Assembly (NCBI RefSeq): GCF_013403925.1
Contig: NZ_JABFDJ010000006.1
Span: 62,001 to 126,000 of the forward strand
Length of the DNA stretch: 64,000 bases
Direction of reading: 5' to 3'
From: Winogradskyella wichelsiae
GTDB lineage: Bacteria; Bacteroidota; Bacteroidia; Flavobacteriales; Flavobacteriaceae
In this document: one piece after another, positions 47,084 to 57,860 of the stretch
Layout: every line of letters begins with the position of its first letter
Position numbering within the stretch: position 1 is the first letter of the stretch
Made by a program: the position numbers and the translations under genes
Notes under the pieces: model-generated
The model's database searches: none
Told to the model about the DNA's origin: nothing
The model's input: only the letters and a program-made list of their open reading frames with translations

Positions 47084-47580
47084 TGCGTATTCAACTGTTT
47101 TTAAAGTCTGTAGTTATTGTTTCTGGGCTTGTGTTCCTTTCATCTTGTAAAGAAGAGAAGAAAACAATAACCGAAGATAAAGTTGTGGTTTCCTTTAAGA
47201 AAGAAGGCACACTTACACTGAAAAAAGCAGATTCGAATTCTATTATAAAAACAATAGATATTGAGATCGCTGATGATGAATACACTACCCAAACCGGTTT
47301 AATGTACAGAAATCAGTTAAAAGTAAATCATGGCATGTTATTTATATTTCCAGATACACAAATGCGCAGTTTCTACATGAAGAATACTAAAATTCCTTTA
47401 GATATAATTTATATAGATAAAAACAAAACTATTGTTAGCTTTCAGAAGAATGCGAAGCCAATGGATGAGATATCACTACCTTCTGAAGCACCTGCCAAAT
47501 ATGTGTTAGAAATATATGGTGGACTTAGTGATGTATGGAACCTGAATGTTGGAGATACTATTTCTTTTGAAACTCTATAA
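47083..47580 (+). CDS. DUF192 lipoprotein
   Basis: A 165-residue protein with a lipoprotein signal (lipobox LSSC, Cys near residue 22) and a DUF192 domain (about 55-165: VEIADDEYTTQTGLMYRN, MLFIFPDTQMRSFYMKNT, VLEIYGGLSDVWNLNVGD). The domain function is unknown. Translationally coupled to lgt (TAATG), whose product would lipidate it. Last gene of the folE-lgt unit; a terminator follows. Confidence 0.9.
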   Translation: MRIQLFLKSVVIVSGLVFLSSCKEEKKTITEDKVVVSFKKEGTLTLKKADSNSIIKTIDIEIADDEYTTQTGLMYRNQLKVNHGMLFIFPDTQMRSFYMKNTKIPLDIIYIDKNKTIVSFQKNAKPMDEISLPSEAPAKYVLEIYGGLSDVWNLNVGDTISFETL

Positions 47581-47628
47581 CAACTTATCATCATAAATAA
47601 GATTAATATCTTATCATAAAATTAAAAC

Positions 47629-47659
47629 CCCAGGTTAAATATTAATCTGGGATTTTTTT
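47629..47659 (+). terminator. Terminator of the folE-lgt-DUF192 unit
   Basis: Arms CCCAGGTTAA (47629-47638) and TTAATCTGGG (47642-47651), one G-U pair, 3-base loop, then A and T7. Confidence 0.85.
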
Positions 47660-47926
47660 ATTTTAAATTTCATACTCTTACTACTTAAATCCTCAAATGG
47701 ATATATAAGTTTTAGAAACTGGTTAATTACAAAACAAAACTAGTTAACCTATTAAATAAGTCAATTCCTAACACTGTTAGGTCCTAAATAGAAAATATTT
47801 AACAAGAGGACACAACTATAAAATAGCTCTTTAAAACAAGCTCTAATTTAATCTTAAATAGAGATTTCTTACTCTGACACTAATTAGAATAAACACATAC
47901 TCAATAACACCAACATCTTCTTTTAA

Positions 47927-47961
47927 GCAAAAAAAATGCCCTTCAACTAAGAAGGGCATTT
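47927..47961 (-). terminator. Terminator of secDF
   Basis: Perfect arms AAATGCCCTTC and GAAGGGCATTT with a 6-base loop; minus strand ends in a T run (about 8). Confidence 0.88.
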
Positions 47962-47962
47962 C

Positions 47963-47989
47963 TTAATTCTGAATTTAGTTCAGAATTAA
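47963..47989. other. Perfect hairpin between secDF stop and its terminator
   Basis: Arms TTAATTCTGAA (47963-47973) and TTCAGAATTAA (47979-47989), loop of 5. It lies 13 bases after the secDF stop, directly before the terminator, so the transcript would end in two stacked hairpins. No T-run of its own. Confidence 0.6.
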
Positions 47990-48002
47990 TAATAATCAAG
48001 AC

Positions 48003-51000
48003 TTATACTTCTTCAGTGTCTTCTTCTTTTTCTTTATTCTTAAGTGCATCTGCAGCACTACCTTTTCTAGCAGTATCATACATTATAGGAGTTGCGATAA
48101 ATACAGAAGAGTAAGTACCCACAATAACACCAACAATTAATGCAAATAATAAATCCTTAAGTGAATCTGCACCAAATAAGAACATCGCTAATAACGCTAC
48201 TAACGTAGTTAAAGATGTATTTAATGTTCTACTCACCGTACTGTTAATTGATCTGTTAATAGTGGTATCTAATCCCCAACCTAAGTTTTCATTAAAATAT
48301 TCTCTAATTCTATCGAATACAACAACCGTATCATTCAGCGAGTACCCAATTACAGTTAAGATTGCTGCAATAAACGTTTGGTCAATTTCCATGCTAAATG
48401 GCATAATTCTCCATGTTAACGAATAAATCCCTAATACAATTAAAACATCATGGAATACAGCAGCAACTGCACCAAGAGAAAATTGCCATTTCTTAAATCT
48501 TAATAAGATATATAAGAATACAACAACTAAAGATCCTAAAATTGCCCAGATAGATGATTTTTTAATATCATCTGCAATTGTTGGACTTACTTTACTTGAT
48601 AGCATTTTACCAATTTTCTTATCACCAGAGCCATCTAAAAACTCAGCATAAGTCATCCCTTCTGGAAGGTACTTTCTAAGCGTTTCAAACAACATAGATT
48701 GTACTTCTTCATCCGCTTCAATAGAACTATCTTCTACCTTATATTTTGTAGAAATTTTTAATTGGTTTGCACCACCAATAGTTTTTACTTCGGCACTTTC
48801 AAAAACTTCATGTAGATCATTCTTAACTTCTTCTACACTCATATCTTGATCAAAACGTACTTGGTAAGTTCGTCCCCCAACAAAATCAATACCTTGATCT
48901 AATCCTGTTGTAAAAAGCGAACCTAAACTTGCTAAAATAAGCGCTCCAGAAATAATGTAAGCAATCTTACGTTTCTTCAAGAATTCAATATTTAAGTTTG
49001 TAAATAAGTTTTTAGTTAAACTTGTAGAGAAATCTAATTTACCACCTCTACCTACATACCAGTCTACTAATAAACGAGTAATGAAAATTGCTGTAAATAA
49101 TGACGTTAAAATACCTATGATTAATGTTGTTGCAAAACCTTTAATTGGTCCTGTTCCGAAAACAAATAATATAAAAGCAGTTAAACCTGTTGTAATGTTA
49201 GCATCTAAAATTGAAGATAATGCATTAGAAAAACCATCTTTAATAGCTTCTTTTTGAGTTTTCCCTTTGGCAATTTCTTCTTTTATCCTTTCAAAGATAA
49301 GTACGTTGGCATCGACCGACATACCAATCGTTAATACAATACCAGCAATACCAGGAAGCGTTAATACCGCACCTAAACTTGCTAATACACCAAATATTAA
49401 TAAGATGTTTAACATTAAAGCGATATCAGCAAATCCACCAGCTTTTCCGTAATAAACCATCATCCAAAGTAATACGAAGGCTAATGCTATCATAAAAGAT
49501 CGCATTCCACTATCAATAGCTTCTTGACCTAAAGATGGACCAACTTCATCAGCTTGAACGATCTGAGCAGAAGCAGGTAATTTACCAGCTCTTAAAACGT
49601 TTGCTAAATCGACAGCTTCTGTTAATGAAAATGATCCTGAAATTTGAGATCTACCACCTGCAATTGGCCCTGAAGATACACTTGGTGCAGAATACACAGT
49701 GTTATCTAATACAATAGCAATATACCCTTGAGTTTCGTAAGCTTTTTTAGTCATTTCTTCCCAAACCTTAGAACCTCTAGCATCCATTTGCATACTTACG
49801 GCTGGTCTACTTACTTGGTCATAATCTTGACTTGCATCTGTAATAACAGCACCACTTAATTCTGGCTCACCGTCTCTATTACCCTTAATAGCATATAAAT
49901 CAGAATATTCAGATTCTTCATTTTGAAGTCCCCAAACAAATCTTACATAACGCATTTCTGCCGGTAAAGATGCTCTGTGTTTAGACGAGTTTAATTCCGC
50001 CATTACTCTTTCTTTATCTTTAGATAAAAACATACCAACTACAGACCCACCGTTTCCGTAACCTTGAATCCCTAAAGGATTAACATTAGCAACACTTGTA
50101 GAGTCTGATTCAATCTGCCCCGTTAACTCATCAATTGCATCTGCTGTACCTTCATCTTCAGTTTCTGTTACATCAGCGACCTCATCTGTAGTTTCCGCTT
50201 TTTTATTCGCTTCAACTAATGCTTGGTTTACTTCTAATAAATAAGGAACAACTTCTTCTGTTTTATAAGTTTCCCAAAACTGCAATTGTGCTGTCTTAGT
50301 TACTAAATCCTTTACACGTTCAATATCTTTAGCCCCTGGTAATTCTAATAAAATACGACCAGAATTTCCTAAACGTTGAATGTTAGGAGATGTTACACCA
50401 AATTTATCAATACGCTTACGTAATACTTCAAAAGCAGAAACGATAGACTCATCTATTTTAGTTTCAAGGATACTTTTAACCTCGCTATCTGACATATCGA
50501 ATTTAATCTCGTCACTTAACGTACGGTTTGCAAAAATATCTGGTGATGCTAATTTTGTATCTCCTTTAATTGCATCAAATGCCGTAAAGAACGATTGTAA
50601 ATAAGAGTCTTGTGAATCCTTCTGTAATTCTTCAGCATTATCTAATGCTTTATTAAAAATTGGATCTTTACTATTATCAGCTAATCCTTTTAAAATATCT
50701 CTTACAGAAATCTGAAGAATAACATTAATACCACCTTTAAGGTCTAAACCAAGGTTCATAGCATTATTTTCAACTTCAGTATAAGAATACTGAGCGATAC
50801 CTAAATTATAAACTTCAATAGGCTCAAAGTTATCACCTACTTTAATTTTTGAAGTTTTTAAAGAATCTAGATAACGAAGTTCTTCAATATTTCTTTTTGT
50901 TTGGTAATCTTCCTCTGTGTCAGCATATTTTGCTATTGCTGCTGTTTCTGCGGTTTGTTCAATTTGTCCGGATTTGAAAGTAAATGATAATTGATAAATA

Positions 51001-51053
51001 CTTACTAAACCAAATAAAAGCGCAAAAAGCTTAATTATTCCTTTGTTTTGCAT
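48003..51053 (-). CDS. secDF: Protein translocase subunits SecD-SecF fusion
   Basis: A 1016-residue fused SecDF that uses the proton gradient to help pull exported proteins across the inner membrane. SecD half: N-terminal helix, LGLDLKGGINVILQI motif, P1 base and head domains, six C-terminal helices with GMSVDANVLIFERIKEEI. SecF half from about residue 690: GLDQGIDFVGGRTYQVRF and YSLNDTVVVFDRIREYF. An acidic low-complexity insert (about 277-330) is specific to this branch. The C-terminus is acidic. A consensus promoter lies 62 bases upstream. The T9SS clients in this window rely on Sec for their first export step. Confidence 0.97.
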   Translation of the reverse strand: MQNKGIIKLFALLFGLVSIYQLSFTFKSGQIEQTAETAAIAKYADTEEDYQTKRNIEELRYLDSLKTSKIKVGDNFEPIEVYNLGIAQYSYTEVENNAMNLGLDLKGGINVILQISVRDILKGLADNSKDPIFNKALDNAEELQKDSQDSYLQSFFTAFDAIKGDTKLASPDIFANRTLSDEIKFDMSDSEVKSILETKIDESIVSAFEVLRKRIDKFGVTSPNIQRLGNSGRILLELPGAKDIERVKDLVTKTAQLQFWETYKTEEVVPYLLEVNQALVEANKKAETTDEVADVTETEDEGTADAIDELTGQIESDSTSVANVNPLGIQGYGNGGSVVGMFLSKDKERVMAELNSSKHRASLPAEMRYVRFVWGLQNEESEYSDLYAIKGNRDGEPELSGAVITDASQDYDQVSRPAVSMQMDARGSKVWEEMTKKAYETQGYIAIVLDNTVYSAPSVSSGPIAGGRSQISGSFSLTEAVDLANVLRAGKLPASAQIVQADEVGPSLGQEAIDSGMRSFMIALAFVLLWMMVYYGKAGGFADIALMLNILLIFGVLASLGAVLTLPGIAGIVLTIGMSVDANVLIFERIKEEIAKGKTQKEAIKDGFSNALSSILDANITTGLTAFILFVFGTGPIKGFATTLIIGILTSLFTAIFITRLLVDWYVGRGGKLDFSTSLTKNLFTNLNIEFLKKRKIAYIISGALILASLGSLFTTGLDQGIDFVGGRTYQVRFDQDMSVEEVKNDLHEVFESAEVKTIGGANQLKISTKYKVEDSSIEADEEVQSMLFETLRKYLPEGMTYAEFLDGSGDKKIGKMLSSKVSPTIADDIKKSSIWAILGSLVVVFLYILLRFKKWQFSLGAVAAVFHDVLIVLGIYSLTWRIMPFSMEIDQTFIAAILTVIGYSLNDTVVVFDRIREYFNENLGWGLDTTINRSINSTVSRTLNTSLTTLVALLAMFLFGADSLKDLLFALIVGVIVGTYSSVFIATPIMYDTARKGSAADALKNKEKEEDTEEV

Positions 51054-51114
51054 TGTGAGTTTTTGTTTAATGTCGACTATTTAATTAATTCCAATAGTTA
51101 TTGAAACTAGCGCG

Positions 51115-51145
51115 CAAATATATAGTTTACACTATAATTCGACAA
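51115..51145 (-). promoter_or_regulatory. Promoter of secDF
   Basis: Minus strand: TTG (51145-51143), 20-base spacer, TATATTTG (51122-51115). Confidence 0.7.
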
Positions 51146-51230
51146 TCTTTTTTAATAAATTGATTTTCTGCCTTTAATTGATAAAAGCATTGTAATGTGA
51201 AGTGAGAATTATATTAAAGTATTTAATTCC

Positions 51231-51842
51231 CTAAGCGGTTGGCCCTGCCCTGACCTCAGGAATAATATAAGAGACATTATGAATCGCTGTAGTTAAATCA
51301 TTAACAATGACTACCGAAATTTTAATATCATAATTATGAATTGAATTTTGGTTATAAAAACCAGAACTATGTATTTTAAAATAAGATAAACGATCCGTTT
51401 TTTGATTAACTTCGACAACTTGTGTACCGTTAAAGTCCCAATCGGTATTGTTATTTGTCTTTATTTCTGAAATATTAATCTCGTAATTCTTAAGATGTTT
51501 AGAATCTGGAAGATTATGTGATTTATTATGAGAAGAATTGTATGCTATTGTTAAGTCTTCAACATTAAAAAGGGCATGCTGAATATCCTCTACATCTGCA
51601 TCACTATGATAAATAATTCGAAGTGTTCCTTGATTATTTTCTCCGATTTGAATTTGAGAAACCCCTATGTTTTCTAATTTATTCTGAATAGCAACTATAG
51701 CATTTTCAGAATCTTCTGAAGAAATATCCTTGTCTGAAAACTGAATTACAATTTGCTGATTAGGAACTGTATAATGCTCTATATACGTCCCTATAAGCGC
51801 CAAGAGTACAGCTAATACAAAAAAATGTAATTTGATTTTCAC
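51231..51842 (-). CDS. Membrane-anchored periplasmic protein with SecD-P1-like segment
   Basis: A 203-residue protein with a signal anchor (about residues 4-22) and a soluble periplasmic domain. No named family is recognised. Residues about 46-100 (AIVAIQNKLENIGVSQIQI ... GTLRIIYHS ... VEDIQHALF) follow the pattern of the SecD P1 head in the next gene (VLRKRIDKFGVTSPNIQRL ... GRILLELPG ... IERVKDLV): helix, GV turn, strand, then a helix starting with an acidic pair. The gene lies 177 bases upstream of secDF on the same strand, with a secDF promoter between. A role linked to SecDF is inferred. Confidence 0.65.
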   Translation of the reverse strand: MKIKLHFFVLAVLLALIGTYIEHYTVPNQQIVIQFSDKDISSEDSENAIVAIQNKLENIGVSQIQIGENNQGTLRIIYHSDADVEDIQHALFNVEDLTIAYNSSHNKSHNLPDSKHLKNYEINISEIKTNNNTDWDFNGTQVVEVNQKTDRLSYFKIHSSGFYNQNSIHNYDIKISVVIVNDLTTAIHNVSYIIPEVRAGPTA

Positions 51843-51857
51843 ACGCCAAATATAGAC

Positions 51858-51883
51858 AAAAAAAAGACTGTATTTCTACAGCC
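51858..51883 (-). terminator. Terminator of the DUF4412 gene
   Basis: Minus strand: GGCTGTA, GAAA tetraloop, TACAGTC, then T8. It ends just 16 bases before the next start codon. Confidence 0.85.
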
Positions 51884-51917
51884 TCCTCTAAATTTTACAA
51901 CTGAATAAAATATTCAA

Positions 51918-52574
51918 TTACATCCCTTCCATTTTAGTATAACCCTCAGGAGGTGTTAAGCTTACTTTATCATCAGAAACAGCTTCTTTCTTAATTTCTA
52001 TAATTTCTGAAGTCACTTCAATATTAGATCCCATTTGGTTCATCGTCATAACAAAATAAAGCGGAAATCCTTCTACCTGATCTCCCATTGCTGTTGTATT
52101 TTGACTTACAGCTGAAATCTTATCTGTTGTAAACATCTCCATTTTTACATCTTGACCGTTTTGTTTCATACTAATCAAATATTGTTGACATTCGTAACCC
52201 AATATTGTTTTTGTTTCAGTGCCTTTTGTAACAGTTACTGATTTTAGATCTTCTTCAGTTGGCTGAAAAGATTGTAATACATATTTTTTCCCCATTCCTG
52301 GACGATCCATCATCATTAGCATTTGCTTATCTGAAGCATCAATAACAATAACAATATCACCAGTCATAGGACTACTAGTTTCACTTCTCGACTTTTCACC
52401 TTTAAAATAGGTCTTAGCCGATGTATCTCCCATAGCTTTAAGCTGTGAATTCATTTGTTCATTATCGCTAGCCATTGTCTGCTTTGCAATAAGAATACCT
52501 TCATTAATCTTTTCTTGAGCTGTAACAGCAATACTTAGCATTAATGCTAAACTTAATAATAGTAACTTTTTCAT
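51918..52574 (-). CDS. DUF4412-type secreted protein
   Basis: A 218-residue protein with signal peptide 1-19 (ends VTAQ) and a beta-rich, Met-rich mature domain (SDKQMLMMMDRPGMGKKYVLQ, TKTILGYECQQYLISM, EMFTTDKI). This matches DUF4412-type periplasmic/outer-membrane-associated proteins, fold similar to LolA/LolB-like barrels, function unknown. It is downstream of mdh, with a terminator before and after it, so it is probably a separate transcript. Confidence 0.75.
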   Translation of the reverse strand: MKKLLLLSLALMLSIAVTAQEKINEGILIAKQTMASDNEQMNSQLKAMGDTSAKTYFKGEKSRSETSSPMTGDIVIVIDASDKQMLMMMDRPGMGKKYVLQSFQPTEEDLKSVTVTKGTETKTILGYECQQYLISMKQNGQDVKMEMFTTDKISAVSQNTTAMGDQVEGFPLYFVMTMNQMGSNIEVTSEIIEIKKEAVSDDKVSLTPPEGYTKMEGM

Positions 52575-52602
52575 TTCTTATTTTGTGATTTAAATCTAAT
52601 CA

Positions 52603-52640
52603 CGCAAAAACCTTACCAACAAAATATCGGTAAGGTTTTC
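52603..52640 (-). terminator. Terminator of mdh
   Basis: Perfect arms AAAACCTTACC (52607-52617) and GGTAAGGTTTT (52629-52639); T5 on the minus strand. Confidence 0.8.
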
Positions 52641-52665
52641 ACAAATTAGTTATTTATATTATTAT

Positions 52666-53592
52666 CTATAATTCTAATAATGCATTAGTTTTCTTAACAC
52701 CTTCTGCACTTGCTTTCATGTGTTCTTTTTCTGCATCGCTTAAAGATACATCAACAATTTTTTCGATACCGTTTTTACCTAAAACAACTGGCACACCAAT
52801 ACAAAGATCACTTAAACCATATTCTCCATCTAATAATGTAGAACAAGGATAAATTTTCTTTTGGTCGCAAGCAATTGCTTGTACTAATCCGCTAACAGCT
52901 GCTCCTGGAGCATACCAAGCTGAAGTCCCTAATAATTTAGTCAATGTTGCACCACCTACTTTAGTATCTTCTGCAACTTGAGTTAAACGCTCTTCTGATA
53001 AAAATTCAGAAACTTTAATACTGTTTCTTGTCGCATGAGATATTAATGGCACCATACCTGTATCGCTATGTCCACCAATTACCATTCCGTCAACATCACT
53101 GATAGGCGCTTCTAAAGCTTCAGCTAATCTGTATTTGAAACGTGCAGAATCTAAAGCTCCACCCATACCAATAATTCTATGTTTTGGTAAGCCTGTAGTT
53201 TTATGAACCAAATAAGTCATTGTATCCATCGGGTTACTTACAACTATGATAATTGTATTTGGAGAATGTTCTACTAAACTTGAAGATACTGTTTTTACAA
53301 TACCAGCATTAATACCAATTAATTCTTCTCTTGTCATTCCTGGCTTACGTGGAATACCTGAAGTAATAACACAAATATCACTATCTGCTGTTTTAGAATA
53401 ATCGTTTGTACTTCCTGTTACTTTAGTATCGAACCCATTTAGAGAAGCACACTGCATTAAATCCATTGCTTTACCTTCTGCATAACCTTCTTTAATATCT
53501 AAGATCACTACTTCTGAAGCAAAATTCTTAATTGCGATATACTCTGCACAACTTGCTCCTACGGCACCTGCACCAACTACTGTTACTTTCAT
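52666..53592 (-). CDS. mdh: Malate dehydrogenase
   Basis: A 308-residue NAD-dependent enzyme of the lactate/malate dehydrogenase family (type 3), interconverting malate and oxaloacetate in the TCA cycle. N-terminal NAD fold (VVGAGAVGASCAEYIA), substrate loop GIPRKPGMTREELIGIN, VVSNPMDTMTYLVHK, and proton-relay H175 in VIGGHSDTGMVP. Arg82/Lys83 in the loop point to malate over lactate. Length is typical. Confidence 0.96.
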   Translation of the reverse strand: MKVTVVGAGAVGASCAEYIAIKNFASEVVILDIKEGYAEGKAMDLMQCASLNGFDTKVTGSTNDYSKTADSDICVITSGIPRKPGMTREELIGINAGIVKTVSSSLVEHSPNTIIIVVSNPMDTMTYLVHKTTGLPKHRIIGMGGALDSARFKYRLAEALEAPISDVDGMVIGGHSDTGMVPLISHATRNSIKVSEFLSEERLTQVAEDTKVGGATLTKLLGTSAWYAPGAAVSGLVQAIACDQKKIYPCSTLLDGEYGLSDLCIGVPVVLGKNGIEKIVDVSLSDAEKEHMKASAEGVKKTNALLEL

Positions 53593-53901
53593 GTTTATTA
53601 TATTTTAATGTGAAACTAAGTGTTATAAATCACTGTAAATTTACAAATAAAATTACTTTTAAAGAAGAAAGGATTAGAGTAAATACCGCTCTTTGTATTA
53701 AAAAACGCATAAGATTTATGTATTCTTAAAAATGAAAAAAAATCAATCTTAAGATATCATTATCTATTATTTATAAACCTCAACACCAATTAATACTGAA
53801 CAGGTTTAATAACCCTTTAAAAATTACAATATATTCTACAAAAAAAGCAACTACGTGAGCTACGTAATTGCTTTTTTTTATAATTTAAATGAAGAATCTA
53901 T
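53593..53901. other. Intergenic region, 309 bp
   Basis: Lies between mdh and gyrB, both minus strand. Contains the gyrB terminator at 53839-53879; no full consensus promoter for mdh is seen. Otherwise empty. Confidence 0.5.
53839..53879 (-). terminator. Terminator of gyrB
   Basis: Stem GCAACTACGT/ACGTAATTGC (one mismatch), 5-base loop, A7 and T7-8 on both sides, so it can work in either direction. Confidence 0.82.
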
Positions 53902-56212
<2,311 letters not shown>

Positions 56213-57079
56213 CTATTCTAAATATCCAAACTTGCCTGTATTAAAATCTTGAAAAGCTTCTATAAGTTCTTCTTGCGTATTCATTACAAATGGACCGTGA
56301 GCTGCAATAGGTTCGTTAATTGGTTCTCCGCTTAATACTAAAATAACACCATCACTTAAGGTTTCTACCGTGAAAGTTTCTCCGTCTGAATTAAATAATA
56401 CAAAGTGATCTGCTAGCACTTTTGCACCATTAATTGTAGCGCTTCCTTCAACCATTAATAATGAGGTTGTATAATGTTTTGGAAACGTTAATTGTGTTTT
56501 TGCACCTTTCTTTAATTTTAAATTGAACATATTCATTGGCGAAAATGTAGATGCTGGTCCTACAACTCCTTGATATGAACCTGCGATGACCTCAACTAAA
56601 CCTGCTTCATTTGGCAAAATCACTTTTTTTATTTCTGCATTAGAAATCGCTTGATATTTTGGCGGACTCATTTTGTCTTTCGCTGGAAGATTAACCCATA
56701 ATTGAACCATTTGAAATTCGCCTCCTGTTTTACTCCATTCGGTTTCATGAAACTCTTTATGCAATACTCCTGATGCCGCAGTCATCCATTGTACATCTCC
56801 TTCTCCAATTATACCTCCACCTCCTGCACTATCTCCATGTTCCACACGACCTTTGTAAGCAATAGTAACCGTTTCGAATCCGCGATGTGGATGTACACCA
56901 ACTCCTTTTGGCTTATCTGTTGCTGGAAAATTATATTTTGAATTATAATCTAGCATAATAAAAGGATCCATACGCTTCATCGTTGAAGTTCCTGGAATAA
57001 AATTATGTACTCTAAATCCATCACCTACAAAATGAGGTGTTCCTGGTTTTATTATCTTTTCTATAGTTCTTAGCTTCAT
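56213..57079 (-). CDS. Pirin family protein
   Basis: A 288-residue bicupin. The N-terminal pirin domain has the metal-binding His motif HPHRGFETVTIAYKG (about residues 62-76) plus GVLHKEFHE and EFQMVQLWVNLP; the C-terminal pirin domain has AHGPFVMNTQEELIEAF. Pirins act as quercetin-type dioxygenases or metabolic regulators. It follows a Crp-family gene by 82 bases on the same strand, so redox or stress regulation is plausible but not shown. Confidence 0.92.
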   Translation of the reverse strand: MKLRTIEKIIKPGTPHFVGDGFRVHNFIPGTSTMKRMDPFIMLDYNSKYNFPATDKPKGVGVHPHRGFETVTIAYKGRVEHGDSAGGGGIIGEGDVQWMTAASGVLHKEFHETEWSKTGGEFQMVQLWVNLPAKDKMSPPKYQAISNAEIKKVILPNEAGLVEVIAGSYQGVVGPASTFSPMNMFNLKLKKGAKTQLTFPKHYTTSLLMVEGSATINGAKVLADHFVLFNSDGETFTVETLSDGVILVLSGEPINEPIAAHGPFVMNTQEELIEAFQDFNTGKFGYLE

Positions 57080-57161
57080 CGTACTTTACATATTTATTAC
57101 TGTAAAATTAATAGAACAATAAAGCCTAAGCATTGACCTATGATAAGTAGTTAAGCCTGAA

Positions 57162-57758
57162 TTAATACGGTTTAAAGTTCTCTTTAGATAAAGCTTTACG
57201 AACACGACTTAAGCTTTCGGGTGTTATTCCTAAATAAGAGGCGATCATCCATTGTGGTACGCGCAACATAATATCGGGGTACATATTTACAAAATACAGA
57301 TAACGCTCTCGAGCTGTAGCGCCTAGTAATTGACTTATCCTTTTATATAAATGTCTAATATGATTTTGTAATAGTTTTTCGTTTTCCTTTCTAAAATGAG
57401 CATTAACACTTGCTACTTTATTCACAAAATCTTCATCTAACAAAACCGTCACGACATCTTCTATTGCATCTATATAATATGTAGAAGGTTCTTGAAAAAA
57501 CACACTTCCACGATCGCTAACAATCCAACTTTCTGTAGCAAACTGAAGTATATTTTCCTTTCCTTCTTCATTTAAAGCATAGAATCTTAAAACACCTTGT
57601 TCTACAAAAAAGGAATAATTACAAACCACACCTTGTTTAAGTAAAAATTCGCCCTTAGAAATCTTCTTTATTTTTATAAAGCGTTCTATTTCTAAAAATT
57701 CAGTTTCAGATAAACCTCCTTTTTCAATAAGGTGTTTCTTAAAATTAGGTAATAACAT
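57162..57758 (-). CDS. Crp/Fnr-family transcriptional regulator
   Basis: A 198-residue protein with an N-terminal cyclic-nucleotide-binding fold (about residues 12-125: KISKGEFLLKQGVVCNYSFFVEQG) and a C-terminal helix-turn-helix (about 155-195: RVPQWMIASYLGITPESLSRVRKAL). There is no Cys cluster for Fe-S as in Fnr, and the cAMP-site arginine pattern is not evident, so the effector is unknown. It probably regulates itself and the downstream pirin gene. Confidence 0.88.
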   Translation of the reverse strand: MLLPNFKKHLIEKGGLSETEFLEIERFIKIKKISKGEFLLKQGVVCNYSFFVEQGVLRFYALNEEGKENILQFATESWIVSDRGSVFFQEPSTYYIDAIEDVVTVLLDEDFVNKVASVNAHFRKENEKLLQNHIRHLYKRISQLLGATARERYLYFVNMYPDIMLRVPQWMIASYLGITPESLSRVRKALSKENFKPY

Positions 57759-57798
57759 AGTTCCTTTTAAAGTTATGAATTTACAATATTACTAGACA

Positions 57799-57835
57799 TA
57801 AAAAAAAGACCAATCTTTTAATTAGATTGGTCTTT
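57799..57835 (-). terminator. Terminator of asnB
   Basis: Perfect arms AAAGACCAATCT (57805-57816) and AGATTGGTCTTT (57824-57835), T-run of 8 on the minus strand, 26 bases after the asnB stop. Confidence 0.85.
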
Positions 57836-57860
57836 ACTATGAAAATTGCTTTTCTTAACA

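Larger units (their letters stand above)
47581..48002. other. Convergent intergenic region, 422 bp
   Basis: Contains the plus-strand terminator (47629-47659), the minus-strand secDF terminator (47927-47961) and an extra hairpin (47963-47989). The stretch 47660-47926 is AT-rich without any supported gene. Confidence 0.6.
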
